The position numbers were made by a program, and so were the translations under genes. From an uncultured Armatimonadota bacterium (GTDB taxonomy: Bacteria > Armatimonadota > Fimbriimonadia > Fimbriimonadales > Fimbriimonadaceae), in the NCBI GenBank assembly GCA_946478935.1, contig CAMLEL010000174.1, positions 1 through 5,790 on the forward strand: a stretch of DNA of 5,790 bases, in the 5' to 3' direction. Below are positions 1-5,790 of this stretch, in pieces. The notes below the pieces were generated by a model. It did not search any database and was not told the DNA's origin. It saw only the letters and a program-made list of their open reading frames with translations. Position 1 is the first letter of the stretch. Every line of letters begins with the position of its first letter.

Positions 1-1527
1 GGAAGCGGAGAAGAAGGTGCCCGATCCTCCGATGGCATCGTCGATTTTGCCAAAGGTCTAGTTGAGCGGGGTTTTGAACTCATCAGCACGGGTGGAACGG
101 CAAAGGCGCTGCGGGACGCCGGACTGGTAGTCGCCGACGTGTCAGATGTGACTGGGTTTCCAGAGATGATGGATGGTCGCCTTAAAACACTCCACCCGTT
201 GGTCCATGGGGGACTGCTGGGCGATCGGCGGGATGACACCCACCGCTCGGCCATGCGCGATGCCGGTATCAAGGGCATCGACGTCCTCTGCGTCAATCTG
301 TATGCCTTTGAAAAAACGGTCACGCATCCTCACCAGTTTGAGGAGGCGATCGAATCCATTGACATTGGTGGCCCCGCAATGATCCGGGCCGCATCAAAGA
401 ACCACGCCAACGTCATTGTGGTGGTGGATCCCTCCGACTATGGTCGAGTTCTCGAATCCGTCTATGCTGACGATGACTCGCTGAAGCGGTCATTGGCCGC
501 AAAGGCCTTTCGTCACACGGCTTTTTATGATTCGATGATCGCTCGGTACTTGACGGAGGCAGCGGACGACGAGGCGCTATCGGAAACCCTCACGATCGGC
601 TATCGGCGATCCCTGGACTTTCGGTACGGCGAGAATCCGCACCAGACCGGGGCCCTGTACGTCGATCCATTGGCCAAACCGGGGATCGCTCAGGCTCGGC
701 AGCTCTGGGGCAAGGAACTGAGCTACAACAATCTGAACGACGCCGACGGAGCGTGGGAATTGGTCGCGGACCTTCCGCCGGGATCCTGCGCAATTATCAA
801 GCACGGCAATCCTTGCGGCGCGGCTTCCGCCGCGGACTTGGGTGAGAGTTACCGGCTGGCTCGGTCCAGCGATCCGATCTCAGCTTTCGGGGGCATTGCG
901 GCGTTCCATGGCTCGATCGACGAGTCTGCCGCACTTGCCATGACCGAGAAAGGCAACTTTCTCGAGGTCGTCATCGGGACGGATTTCAGCGACGCGGCCC
1001 GCGAGATCTTTGAGAACCGGTCGGGATGGGGTCGAGATGTTCGGTTGTTGGCAGCTCCTATGCCTCCTCAAGCACCAACTCTTTCGATCAAGTCCATTCG
1101 GGGCGGCGCAATCATTCAGGACACCGATGAGGACCCTGGTCTTGAATGGAAAGTCGTTACCTCGCGACAGCCGAACCCCCAAGAGCTGGCGGGACTGAGA
1201 TTTTTGTGGGCGGTTATCCCTCACATCAAGTCAAATGCAATCGCGGTTGGTCGTGAGAAACACTTGTTGGGAGTCGGCGCGGGCCAGATGAACCGGGTCC
1301 AGTCGGTTCGGCTCGCTCTAGATCAGGCAGGAGAGGCCACTCATGGCGCTTGCCTGGCGAGCGACGCCTTTTTCCCATTTCCGGATAGTGTCGAGACAGC
1401 AGCGGCGGCAGGTATTACTGCCATCGTTCAGCCAGGAGGGAGCAAGAAGGACCCGGAAGTCATTGCAAGAGCCGACGAACTCGGCATCGCGATGGTTTTC
1501 ACTTCCGTGCGCCACTTCCGCCACTAG
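1..1527 (+). CDS. purH: Bifunctional AICAR formyltransferase / IMP cyclohydrolase, 5'-partial
   Basis: PurH catalyses the last two steps of de novo IMP synthesis in the cytoplasm: formylation of AICAR with 10-formyl-THF, then ring closure of FAICAR. The frame is open from base 1 to the TAG at 1525-1527 (508 residues visible; family about 510-530). The true start lies just outside the window. The GTG at 139 is internal, because family sequence (IVDFAKGLVERG, LISTGGTAKALRDAG) lies upstream of it. Numbering codons from base 1: the cyclohydrolase (MGS-like) domain covers about 13-145, with DGRLKTLHP (Lys62) and NIDIGGP-like ESIDIGGPAMIRAA. The transformylase domain follows, with RYGENPHQ (208-215), ELSYNN, the catalytic KHGNPCG (Lys267-His268), SDPISAFGGI (from 290), GVGAGQMNR (424-432), SDAFFPFPD and the C-terminal VRHFRH. 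Oddity: codons 1-11 do not resemble the usual SVSDKTG loop. Identity is very secure; the N-terminus is not. Confidence 0.97.
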   Translation, partial: GSGEEGARSSDGIVDFAKGLVERGFELISTGGTAKALRDAGLVVADVSDVTGFPEMMDGRLKTLHPLVHGGLLGDRRDDTHRSAMRDAGIKGIDVLCVNLYAFEKTVTHPHQFEEAIESIDIGGPAMIRAASKNHANVIVVVDPSDYGRVLESVYADDDSLKRSLAAKAFRHTAFYDSMIARYLTEAADDEALSETLTIGYRRSLDFRYGENPHQTGALYVDPLAKPGIAQARQLWGKELSYNNLNDADGAWELVADLPPGSCAIIKHGNPCGAASAADLGESYRLARSSDPISAFGGIAAFHGSIDESAALAMTEKGNFLEVVIGTDFSDAAREIFENRSGWGRDVRLLAAPMPPQAPTLSIKSIRGGAIIQDTDEDPGLEWKVVTSRQPNPQELAGLRFLWAVIPHIKSNAIAVGREKHLLGVGAGQMNRVQSVRLALDQAGEATHGACLASDAFFPFPDSVETAAAAGITAIVQPGGSKKDPEVIARADELGIAMVFTSVRHFRH

Positions 1528-1547
1528 GGTGTAACATCTAGTTGGCG
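1519..1547 (+). terminator. Bulged hairpin over the purH stop codon, terminator-like without a T-run
   Basis: CGCCACTAG (1519-1527) pairs with CTAGTTGGCG (1538-1547). This gives nine base pairs with a single bulged T at 1543 and a 10-nt loop (GGTGTAACAT). The 5' arm includes the purH stop codon. No T-run follows (the next bases are TGATCGCG), so it is not a canonical intrinsic terminator. It could act as a 3'-end stabiliser, a weak terminator, or simply be chance. Seen in the sequence; function is inference. Confidence 0.35.
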
Positions 1548-1557
1548 TGATCGCGTC

Positions 1558-1563
1558 TACAAT
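1558..1563 (+). promoter_or_regulatory. Possible -10 box (TACAAT) for the small membrane-protein gene
   Basis: TACAAT matches the sigma-70-type -10 consensus at five of six positions. It ends 11 nt before the ATG at 1575, so a transcript started from it would be leaderless or nearly so. That agrees with the lack of a clear Shine-Dalgarno sequence before that ATG. No good -35 box lies 16-18 nt upstream; TTGGCG at 1542-1547 is only 10 nt away. Weak call. Confidence 0.25.
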
Positions 1564-1574
1564 TCAGAACGGCC

Positions 1575-1883
1575 ATGAAGAATCAAAACGACCTCATTAT
1601 TTCGATCGTCGCGATCGTTCTCGCGCTCATCATCGCTGGCGTCTGCTTTGGCACCAAGCGAGAGCCGCAAGCCCAAGCCGCTCCTGAGGCCGTAAACCTT
1701 CAACCCCCGGCGCTGCCTCAAGCGGATCCCGTGATGGCCAATGCCCTTCCCAGCGGTTCCGGCAGCAATTCTGGCGGTGGCCCTGGTGCAGGTATGGGTG
1801 GCCCAATGGGCGCTCCTGCCATGGGCGCGCCAGCAATGGGTGGCTCCAAGCCTGGAATTGGCGGCGCTGCCATGGGCAGGTAA
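1575..1883 (+). CDS. Small single-pass membrane protein with Gly/Met/Ala/Pro-rich tail, unknown function
   Basis: I do not recognise a family for this 102-residue protein. Residues 1-6 are polar (MKNQND). Residues 7-25 form one strongly hydrophobic helix rich in Ile, Val, Leu and Ala, followed by TKRE at 27-30, which by the positive-inside rule favours a cytoplasmic tail. Residues 31-59 are Pro/Ala/Gln-rich. Residues 60-102 are low complexity, dominated by Gly, Met, Ala, Pro and Ser, and contain two exact MGAPA units (78-87). Cys24 is preceded by AGV, a poor lipobox because of the Val at -1, so a lipoprotein is unlikely. No strong ribosome binding site precedes the ATG. The gene sits 47 nt after purH and 63 nt before remA on the same strand. 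A clear membrane helix after a plausible start supports a real gene, but a skewed-composition frame cannot be fully excluded. Confidence 0.6.
   Translation: MKNQNDLIISIVAIVLALIIAGVCFGTKREPQAQAAPEAVNLQPPALPQADPVMANALPSGSGSNSGGGPGAGMGGPMGAPAMGAPAMGGSKPGIGGAAMGR
1806..1835 (+). repeat. Two tandem 15-bp units encoding MGAPA
   Basis: ATGGGCGCTCCTGCC (1806-1820) is followed directly by ATGGGCGCGCCAGCA (1821-1835). Both encode Met-Gly-Ala-Pro-Ala. They differ at only three bases, all at third codon positions. A degenerate third copy starts at 1836 (ATGGGTGGCTCC). The silent-only divergence suggests the peptide, not the DNA, is being kept. Confidence 0.7.
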
Positions 1884-1891
1884 TTGCGCTA

Positions 1892-1908
1892 GGCTTCGCA
1901 AATAAGCC
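1892..1908 (+). promoter_or_regulatory. Small leader hairpin directly before the SD-masking hairpin
   Basis: GGCTT (1892-1896) pairs with AAGCC (1904-1908) around a 7-nt loop (CGCAAAT). It ends exactly one base before the larger stem begins at 1909, so the two could stack end to end. Part of it can pair instead with the next region: AGCC (1905-1908) is complementary to GGCT (1918-1921), which would break the larger hairpin. Five base pairs alone are weak evidence; the interest is in the arrangement. Confidence 0.35.
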
Positions 1909-1941
1909 AAACTCTTAGGCTAGTCCATTTCCTAGGAGTTT
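1909..1941 (+). promoter_or_regulatory. Stem-loop masking the Shine-Dalgarno sequence of remA
   Basis: AAACTCTTAGG (1909-1919) can pair with CCTAGGAGTTT (1931-1941) over 11 positions. Ten are Watson-Crick and one is a U-G wobble (1915 with 1935). The loop is 11 nt (1920-1930). The 3' arm contains the entire AGGAG ribosome binding site of the gene starting at 1947. As RNA, this would hide the site and reduce initiation on remA and, through gene overlaps, possibly on mreB. The same inverted repeat could instead be a protein operator. As a terminator for the upstream gene it is poor, since the T-run is only four bases and mostly within the stem. Confidence 0.5.
1934..1938 (+). promoter_or_regulatory. 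Shine-Dalgarno AGGAG of the remA-like gene
   Basis: AGGAG lies 8 nt before the ATG at 1947, an ideal spacing, and fixes that start. It is the best ribosome binding site in the window, and it is the one buried in the predicted hairpin. Confidence 0.8.
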
Positions 1942-1946
1942 TCTGC

Positions 1947-2213
1947 ATGCCCACCCCGGCTGTCCTTAACGTGGGTTTTTACAATTTCGTTATGACCGAC
2001 AAAATCGTTGCTATGGTTAGCAGCGAGTCGGCCCCGATGCGCCGCCTGATCCAGGCAACTCGCAAATCTGGCAATCTCATCGATGCCACGCAGGGCCGCC
2101 GGACAAAATCGGTCATTTTCACCTCCGATTCGGCAATCATTCTCTCTGCGATCTCCCAAGAAACGCTTGCGAAACGATTGAATACGGGAGAGATCAACGT
2201 CGATGAAGAGTAG
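1947..2213 (+). CDS. remA: DUF370 / RemA-like DNA-binding regulator
   Basis: This 88-residue protein matches the RemA/DUF370 family along its whole length. Visible family features are the N-terminal strand [10 protein letters not shown] (6-15), the segment [17 protein letters not shown] (20-36), [13 protein letters not shown] (45-57) with the paired Arg51-Arg52, and the C-terminal [14 protein letters not shown] (65-78). In Bacillus subtilis, RemA is a small oligomeric activator of biofilm-matrix and osmoprotection operons. It binds DNA through conserved arginines, including the Arg pair in the GRRT motif, which is intact here. Length (about 85-90) and the strong AGGAG at 1934-1938 support the start. 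Its last 11 nt overlap the mreB frame, which implies co-translation with the cell-shape genes. In Bacillus the gene instead sits beside gmk. The family call is secure; the target genes here are unknown, and control of its own operon is only inference. Confidence 0.92.
   Translation: MPTPAVLNVGFYNFVMTDKIVAMVSSESAPMRRLIQATRKSGNLIDATQGRRTKSVIFTSDSAIILSAISQETLAKRLNTGEINVDEE
2186..2192 (+). promoter_or_regulatory. Likely ribosome binding site of mreB inside remA
   Basis: GGGAGAG lies 10 nt before the ATG at 2203 and within the last codons of remA. It favours 2203 over the alternative in-frame ATG at 2221, which has only AAGAG (2206-2210) upstream. Confidence 0.5.
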
Positions 2214-3267
2214 CTATCGCATGAACGCTTTCCACCGCTTCTTCAACAAATTCGGCCGGGATATTGGAATAGATCTGGGTACGGCCAATACCCTGGTGCA
2301 CGTTGGTGGTCGCGGCGTTCTTCTGCGTGAACCGAGTGTCGTTGCGATCAATCGGGATGACGGCAAGGTAGTTGCCGTGGGTGAAGAGGCCAAACGGATG
2401 CTGGGCCGCACGCCCGCCAATATCGTTGCAACCCGCCCTCTCAAGGATGGCGTCATCGCCGACTACGACCAGACGGAGAAGATGCTTCAGCACTTCATCA
2501 GCAAGGTCAGCAACCGTTTCCTTGTTCGCAAAACGGTGGTCGTCGGGATTCCCAGTGGGGTCACCGAGGTCGAGCGCCGAGCGGTGATCGAAGCGTCGAA
2601 GAACGCAGGCGCCAGTCAGGCATATGTGATCGAGGAGCCGATGGCGGCCGCATTTGGCGCCGGGATGCCGGTCGATGAACCCAGCGGATCGATGATCGTG
2701 GACATTGGTGGAGGGACCACCGAGGTGGCCGTAATCTCTTTGGGCGGTATCGTCCACTCGAGATCCATTCGGGTTGCCGGAGACGAATTGGATGAGGCCA
2801 TTGCAAGCTACGTCCGGCGTGCCTATAACCTATACATCGGAGACCGAACCGCCGAACAAACAAAGATCGAAGTGGGCAGCGCTGTACCGCTCGAATTGGA
2901 GTTGGAGATCCAGGTCAAGGGACGCGACCTCGTGACCGGGCTACCGCGCAGTGCAACGATATCGAGCGAGGAAGTCAGGATGGCTATTCAAGAGCCGTTG
3001 AATTCCATTGTCGAGGCCGTGAAACTAACCTTGGAGGCGACTCCGCCTGAGTTGGCGGCGGACGCAATGGATCATGGAATTGTGCTCGCTGGCGGTGGAG
3101 CGCTTTTACGGGGGCTCGATGAACTGATCCACCGAGAAACGCTCATGCCGGTGCACATTGCCCCTGATCCTTTAAGCTGTGTCGTCAAGGGAACTGGAAT
3201 TGTTGTTGAGGGACTCCACGAGAACCCCTTAATCCGGAAAATGCTCGAAAAGTCCTCAAAGACGTGA
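2203..3267 (+). CDS. mreB: Rod-shape-determining actin homologue MreB
   Basis: MreB is a cytoplasmic ATP-binding actin homologue. Its membrane-bound filaments orient the elongasome during lateral wall synthesis. The 354-residue protein fits the family (about 335-350). From the ATG at 2203: residues 7-18 (FHRFFNKF core) form a likely amphipathic membrane-targeting helix; phosphate-1 loop [13 protein letters not shown] at 20-32; EPSVVAI; the [13 protein letters not shown] segment; [11 protein letters not shown]; phosphate-2 loop [13 protein letters not shown] at 165-177; [19 protein letters not shown]; and the adenosine motif [11 protein letters not shown] from 295. All nucleotide-binding motifs are intact. 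An ATG at 2221 would give 348 residues and still keep the helix. The start overlaps remA by 11 nt, and the stop overlaps mreC in GTGA. Confidence 0.98.
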   Translation: MKSSYRMNAFHRFFNKFGRDIGIDLGTANTLVHVGGRGVLLREPSVVAINRDDGKVVAVGEEAKRMLGRTPANIVATRPLKDGVIADYDQTEKMLQHFISKVSNRFLVRKTVVVGIPSGVTEVERRAVIEASKNAGASQAYVIEEPMAAAFGAGMPVDEPSGSMIVDIGGGTTEVAVISLGGIVHSRSIRVAGDELDEAIASYVRRAYNLYIGDRTAEQTKIEVGSAVPLELELEIQVKGRDLVTGLPRSATISSEEVRMAIQEPLNSIVEAVKLTLEATPPELAADAMDHGIVLAGGGALLRGLDELIHRETLMPVHIAPDPLSCVVKGTGIVVEGLHENPLIRKMLEKSSKT

Positions 3268-4070
3268 AACAGTCTGCCGGCCGAGACTTCCTGGTACTTC
3301 TGGTTCTGTGCATCCTCGGCGCCCTGCTCGGTAGGGCGCAGAGCGCGGCAAGAACCGCGGGCCGGCCGGACTTCGCCAGCAACGCGATTCGAATCACCGT
3401 GAACCCGGTTGCCTCAGGCGTTGGGCAAGTGGCCAACTCCACCTCGGACTTTTTCGGCGGAATACTTGGCGCTGCCGATCTAAAACAGCAGAATCGCTCG
3501 CTCAAACAACTGGACCTGATCGCGCGGCAATACATGGAAACGGTGGACCGCCTGAACCGCGAGATTGTTTCCCGTCGAGGGGTGGTGGGATTGCCGGATC
3601 TGCCGGGGAGGACCAAGGTTCCGGCCCATGTCATCGGCTACTTTCCGCAGGAGAATCGCATCACCCTTTCTGTCGGTAAGAACGAGGGCCTGAAGGCCGG
3701 TCTGGCAGTTGTGACCGGTGAGGGCCTTGTGGGCACGGTGCAAACGGTCGGCGAGCGCGACTCGCAGGTGATTCTTCTCTCGGACCCCAATCGCAAAATC
3801 GGCGCTTTGGTGGTGAGTCGGAATCCTCCCTCACCTGGGTTGATCAAGGGTGAGAACGCCTCTGTGCTTGTCCTTACGATCGATGCCTCCATGCCTGTGG
3901 AAAGTGGGGACCTCGTGGCAACATGGGGATATAGCGGACTGATCCCAAGAGGCATTCCGATTGGACGGGTAAGCCAGATCTATAGCGACCCAACCACCGG
4001 TTCGAAGCGGGTCGAGGTTTTTCCGAGTGTTTCGATGGGAAATGTCCGAGAGGTTCTCGTCCTCAAATGA
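3264..4070 (+). CDS. mreC: Cell-shape protein MreC
   Basis: MreC is a bitopic inner-membrane protein that links MreB/MreD to the extracytoplasmic wall-synthesis enzymes. The 268-residue protein has a short cytoplasmic N-terminus, one membrane helix at about 9-23, a likely coiled coil at about 71-101 ([14 protein letters not shown]...) used for dimerisation, and the paired beta-barrel domain from about 115. Typical MreC phrases are present: [25 protein letters not shown], the [25 protein letters not shown] segment, [23 protein letters not shown], and the [13 protein letters not shown] stretch. The start is a GTG at 3264 that overlaps the mreB stop (GTGA) and has no strong ribosome binding site of its own, so initiation probably depends on ribosomes finishing mreB. 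The stop overlaps the mreD start in ATGA. Somewhat short compared with Escherichia coli MreC (367) but within the range for other phyla. Confidence 0.95.
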   Translation: MKQSAGRDFLVLLVLCILGALLGRAQSAARTAGRPDFASNAIRITVNPVASGVGQVANSTSDFFGGILGAADLKQQNRSLKQLDLIARQYMETVDRLNREIVSRRGVVGLPDLPGRTKVPAHVIGYFPQENRITLSVGKNEGLKAGLAVVTGEGLVGTVQTVGERDSQVILLSDPNRKIGALVVSRNPPSPGLIKGENASVLVLTIDASMPVESGDLVATWGYSGLIPRGIPIGRVSQIYSDPTTGSKRVEVFPSVSMGNVREVLVLK

Positions 4071-4549
4071 AAGGCTTTCGTGGCGTCTTGGTGTGCATTG
4101 TTACCCTGTGGATTGGGGCAGTCTTCCAGCAGGCAGTCGCTCCGCGAATGTCCATATTCGGTGCCCAGCCCGACTTCCTGCTGACGATCCTCTCGGTGCT
4201 GTGCATGTATGCAAGTCGAATCGGCGGAGGCACCATTGGATTTTTGGCCGGACTCTTTGCCGGAGCAATTACCGGCGCGAATATGTCCCAGTTCATTTTC
4301 AGTCGGACCATTACTGGATTCTGCGTTGCATGGGCTCGAAGCTTTGGATTAGATGCCAATTCATTGTCAGCGGCGGTGAACGCGGTTATCGTCACGGTTT
4401 TTGCCCAACTGGTGCTCATGTTTTTCGCCCCGCCGACCGGCATCGTCAGCTTCATCGGAGCTACAATAGCATCAGCGATGGTCAACGGCGTCCTAGCGGT
4501 ACCCGTTCACGCGTTGCTGAGAAGGATTCTCGGTCCGCAAACCGCCTAA
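4067..4549 (+). CDS. mreD: Cell-shape membrane protein MreD
   Basis: MreD is a small polytopic membrane protein of the MreBCD complex. The 160-residue product matches the family size (about 160-175) and is hydrophobic throughout. Likely membrane segments are about 5-25, 36-50, 54-71, 79-92, 101-121 and 126-148. The family's PDFLL motif (Pro35-Asp36) follows the first helix, a Gly-rich GGTIGFLAGLFAGAITG stretch (54-70) follows, and Asn140 lies in the last helix. The ATG at 4067 overlaps the mreC stop by 4 nt. The call rests on position and topology more than on sequence motifs, since MreD diverges fast; with mreB and mreC directly upstream it is safe. The mrdA/rodA genes that often follow mreD are not in the window. 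Confidence 0.92.
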   Translation: MKGFRGVLVCIVTLWIGAVFQQAVAPRMSIFGAQPDFLLTILSVLCMYASRIGGGTIGFLAGLFAGAITGANMSQFIFSRTITGFCVAWARSFGLDANSLSAAVNAVIVTVFAQLVLMFFAPPTGIVSFIGATIASAMVNGVLAVPVHALLRRILGPQTA

Positions 4550-4583
4550 TCTCGCTTAGGTTCAAGTTCACGGAAGAGCCTTC

Positions 4584-4587
4584 AGGT
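4584..4587 (+). promoter_or_regulatory. Weak Shine-Dalgarno (AGGT) of the glutamate dehydrogenase gene
   Basis: AGGT ends 7 nt before the ATG at 4595. A stronger purine run (GGAAGAG, 4572-4578) is too far upstream (16 nt) to be the usual site. The 45-nt gap after mreD shows no convincing promoter or terminator, so read-through from mreD is possible. Confidence 0.35.
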
Positions 4588-4594
4588 ATGAAGC

Positions 4595-5790
4595 ATGAGC
4601 CAACACGTCAACGTTCTTGAAATGGCCCGCGAGCAACTCGCTGTGGCCGCAAAATATCTCGACTTGGATGAAGGGCTGCACGCCGTTTTGGCGCAGCCGG
4701 TACGACAGCTTGTTGTCCACTTTCCGGTGGTTTTGGACAATGGCGAAGTGGCTGTCTTTGAGGGATATCGAGTGCACCATAACTCGAGTCGCGGCCCCAC
4801 CAAAGGTGGCATCCGTTACCATCCGGATGTCGACGTAGAAGAAACGACGGCCTTGGCCATGTGGATGACCTGGAAGTGCGCGGTCGCCAACATCCCCTAC
4901 GGTGGAGCCAAGGGCGCAGTAAAGGTGGACACCAAGCAGCTCTCCAAGCGCGAGCTTGAAAAGCTGACTCGCCGCTACATCTCAGACATTGGCATCTTGG
5001 TCGGTGAGCGGAGCGACATCCCCGCTCCAGACATTGGCACCAATGCCCAAGTGATGGCATGGATTATGGACACCGTCTCCATGCATACCGGGCACACGGT
5101 GCCGGGCTGTGTAACGGGCAAACCGATCGAGTTGGGCGGTTCAGAGGGACGCGTGGAAGCGACGGGACGTGGCGTGGTTGTTGCAGCGGAGGAAGCCGCC
5201 AAGACCATAAACATGAACATGAACGGCGCCAAAGTGGTCATCCAGGGATTTGGCAATGTTGGCTCTGTCGCCGCCAAGCTGGCTGAAGAATCGGGTGCGG
5301 TTGTGGTGGGCATCAGCGATGCGCTGGGTGGCATCTACAACGAGAAAGGTCTTCCGATTTCCGAGCTTGTCAACCGGTACAGCGGACGTGAAGGAGGCAT
5401 CAGGGAATACAAGGACGCGCAGCAGGTCGATAACACTGCACTTCTCGAATTGCCATGCGATATCTTGATTCCGGCCGCGATTGCAGCGCAGATCACCAAA
5501 GAAAACGCTGACAAAATCAAAGCCAAGCTCGTGGTGGAGGGAGCAAACGGTCCGTGTACACCTGAGGCTGACCACATTCTCTCCGACAAGGGCGTCCTTG
5601 TCGTACCAGATGTTCTGGCCAATGCCGGGGGCGTCATCGTCAGCTACTTTGAATGGGTGCAGGACCTGCAGAACTTCTTCTGGGAAGAGAATGAAGTGAA
5701 CAACAAGCTCACTCGGATCATGCGGCACAGTTACGCCTCAGTGGACGGCACCATGAAAGCCCACAAGACGGACATGCGCACCGCTGCCTA
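4595..5790 (+). CDS. gdhA: Glutamate dehydrogenase, NAD(P)-dependent, 3'-partial
   Basis: The enzyme interconverts glutamate with 2-oxoglutarate and ammonia in the cytoplasm. The frame runs open to the window end (398 codons plus two bases, stopping after MRTAA); the family's small hexameric form has about 415-425 residues, so roughly 20 are missing. The ATG at 4595 is the first start after an in-frame TGA (4589-4591). The N-terminal substrate domain shows GPTKGGIRYHPDV, WKCAVANIPYGGAKG with Lys94 and the catalytic Lys106, and DIPAPDIGT with Asp146. TGKPIELGGSEGR leads to the Rossmann domain with GFGNVG (218-223) and ISDALGGIYN after the second strand. NAD or NADP preference cannot be fixed by eye. 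EGANGPCTPEAD has Cys where Thr is usual. The NAGGVIVSYFEWVQDLQ signature is intact. The symbol could equally be rocG/gudB in other naming schemes. Confidence 0.95.
   Translation, partial: MSQHVNVLEMAREQLAVAAKYLDLDEGLHAVLAQPVRQLVVHFPVVLDNGEVAVFEGYRVHHNSSRGPTKGGIRYHPDVDVEETTALAMWMTWKCAVANIPYGGAKGAVKVDTKQLSKRELEKLTRRYISDIGILVGERSDIPAPDIGTNAQVMAWIMDTVSMHTGHTVPGCVTGKPIELGGSEGRVEATGRGVVVAAEEAAKTINMNMNGAKVVIQGFGNVGSVAAKLAEESGAVVVGISDALGGIYNEKGLPISELVNRYSGREGGIREYKDAQQVDNTALLELPCDILIPAAIAAQITKENADKIKAKLVVEGANGPCTPEADHILSDKGVLVVPDVLANAGGVIVSYFEWVQDLQNFFWEENEVNNKLTRIMRHSYASVDGTMKAHKTDMRTAA

Noticed and set aside
1542..1563. TTGGCG plus TACAAT as a complete sigma-70 promoter
   Set aside because: The spacer is only 10 nt, far from the usual 16-18, so only the -10-like element is kept as a weak candidate.
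1603..1617. CGATCG-TCG-CGATCG, two palindromic hexamers with a 3-nt gap (HIP1-like)
   Set aside because: It lies inside the codons for the membrane helix (Ile/Val/Ala), and other CGATCG copies in the window look like chance at this base composition.
1632..1649. Possible lipoprotein signal in the small protein (Cys24)
   Set aside because: The residue before the Cys is Val (AGVC), not Gly, Ala or Ser, so the lipobox is poor.
1557..1910. Minus-strand frame opposite the small membrane-protein gene
   Set aside because: The + strand reading has a clear membrane helix and a silent-only peptide repeat; the minus reading is His/Arg/Ala-rich with no recognisable features.
2194..2757. Minus-strand open frame of 187 codons
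   Set aside because: It is antisense to mreB, whose every motif is intact; the His/Asp/Arg-rich composition is typical of a shadow frame.
4545..4560. CCTAA/TTAGG hairpin across the mreD stop codon
   Set aside because: Only five A/T-rich base pairs with a 6-nt loop and no T-run; too weak to call a terminator.
4027..4620. A 197-codon + strand open frame overlapping the end of mreC and all of mreD
   Set aside because: Its product is Arg/Ser/His-rich without family motifs, it lies across two well-supported genes, and it is the out-of-frame reading of mreD.
5210..5224. AACATG direct repeat in the glutamate dehydrogenase gene
   Set aside because: Only two 6-bp copies encoding NMNM within a conserved coding frame; no sign of function.
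5141..5728. Long minus-strand open frame (195 codons)
   Set aside because: It is antisense to the fully conserved glutamate dehydrogenase gene; it has no recognisable motif and no neighbour in support.

Overview
The window is ordinary chromosomal housekeeping DNA from a bacterium, with all recognisable genes on the + strand. It is moderately GC-rich. The mre genes point to a cell shaped by a lateral-wall elongation machinery (typically rod-shaped). A DUF370/RemA protein and a small hexameric-type glutamate dehydrogenase are also present. RemA-like proteins occur in Firmicutes and scattered other phyla. The higher GC and the gene order do not look like a classic Bacillus. Armatimonadota (Fimbriimonas-like) is a guess, not something the sequence proves.

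Layout: (1) 1-1527, purH, nearly complete but cut at the left edge. It encodes the bifunctional enzyme for the last two steps of IMP synthesis. (2) 1519-1574, a short gap holding a bulged hairpin over the purH stop codon and a possible -10 box. (3) 1575-1883, a small unrecognised gene for a protein with one N-terminal membrane helix and a Gly/Met/Ala/Pro-rich tail. (4) 1884-1946, a structured leader whose strongest hairpin buries the Shine-Dalgarno sequence of the next gene. (5) 1947-4549, a tightly overlapping cluster remA-mreB-mreC-mreD with overlaps of 11, 4 and 4 nt. (6) 4550-4594, a 45-nt gap. (7) 4595-5790, a glutamate dehydrogenase gene whose last roughly 20 codons lie beyond the right edge.

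How the genes fit together: MreB filaments (cytoplasm), MreC (periplasm-facing bitopic protein) and MreD (polytopic membrane protein) form the core scaffold of the elongasome that guides lateral peptidoglycan synthesis. Their overlaps imply one mRNA with translational coupling. The unusual element is the DUF370/RemA gene as the first gene of this unit, coupled to mreB by an 11-nt overlap and preceded by a leader that could control its translation. PurH and glutamate dehydrogenase are metabolic neighbours with no obvious mechanistic link to the cell-shape genes.

I see no tRNA, rRNA, CRISPR array, insertion sequence, phage gene or defence gene. No stretch longer than 300 bases lacks a gene. The most notable signals are the SD-sequestering hairpin, the remA-mreBCD linkage, the small Gly/Met-rich membrane protein, and a PurH N-terminus that lacks the expected substrate-binding loop.
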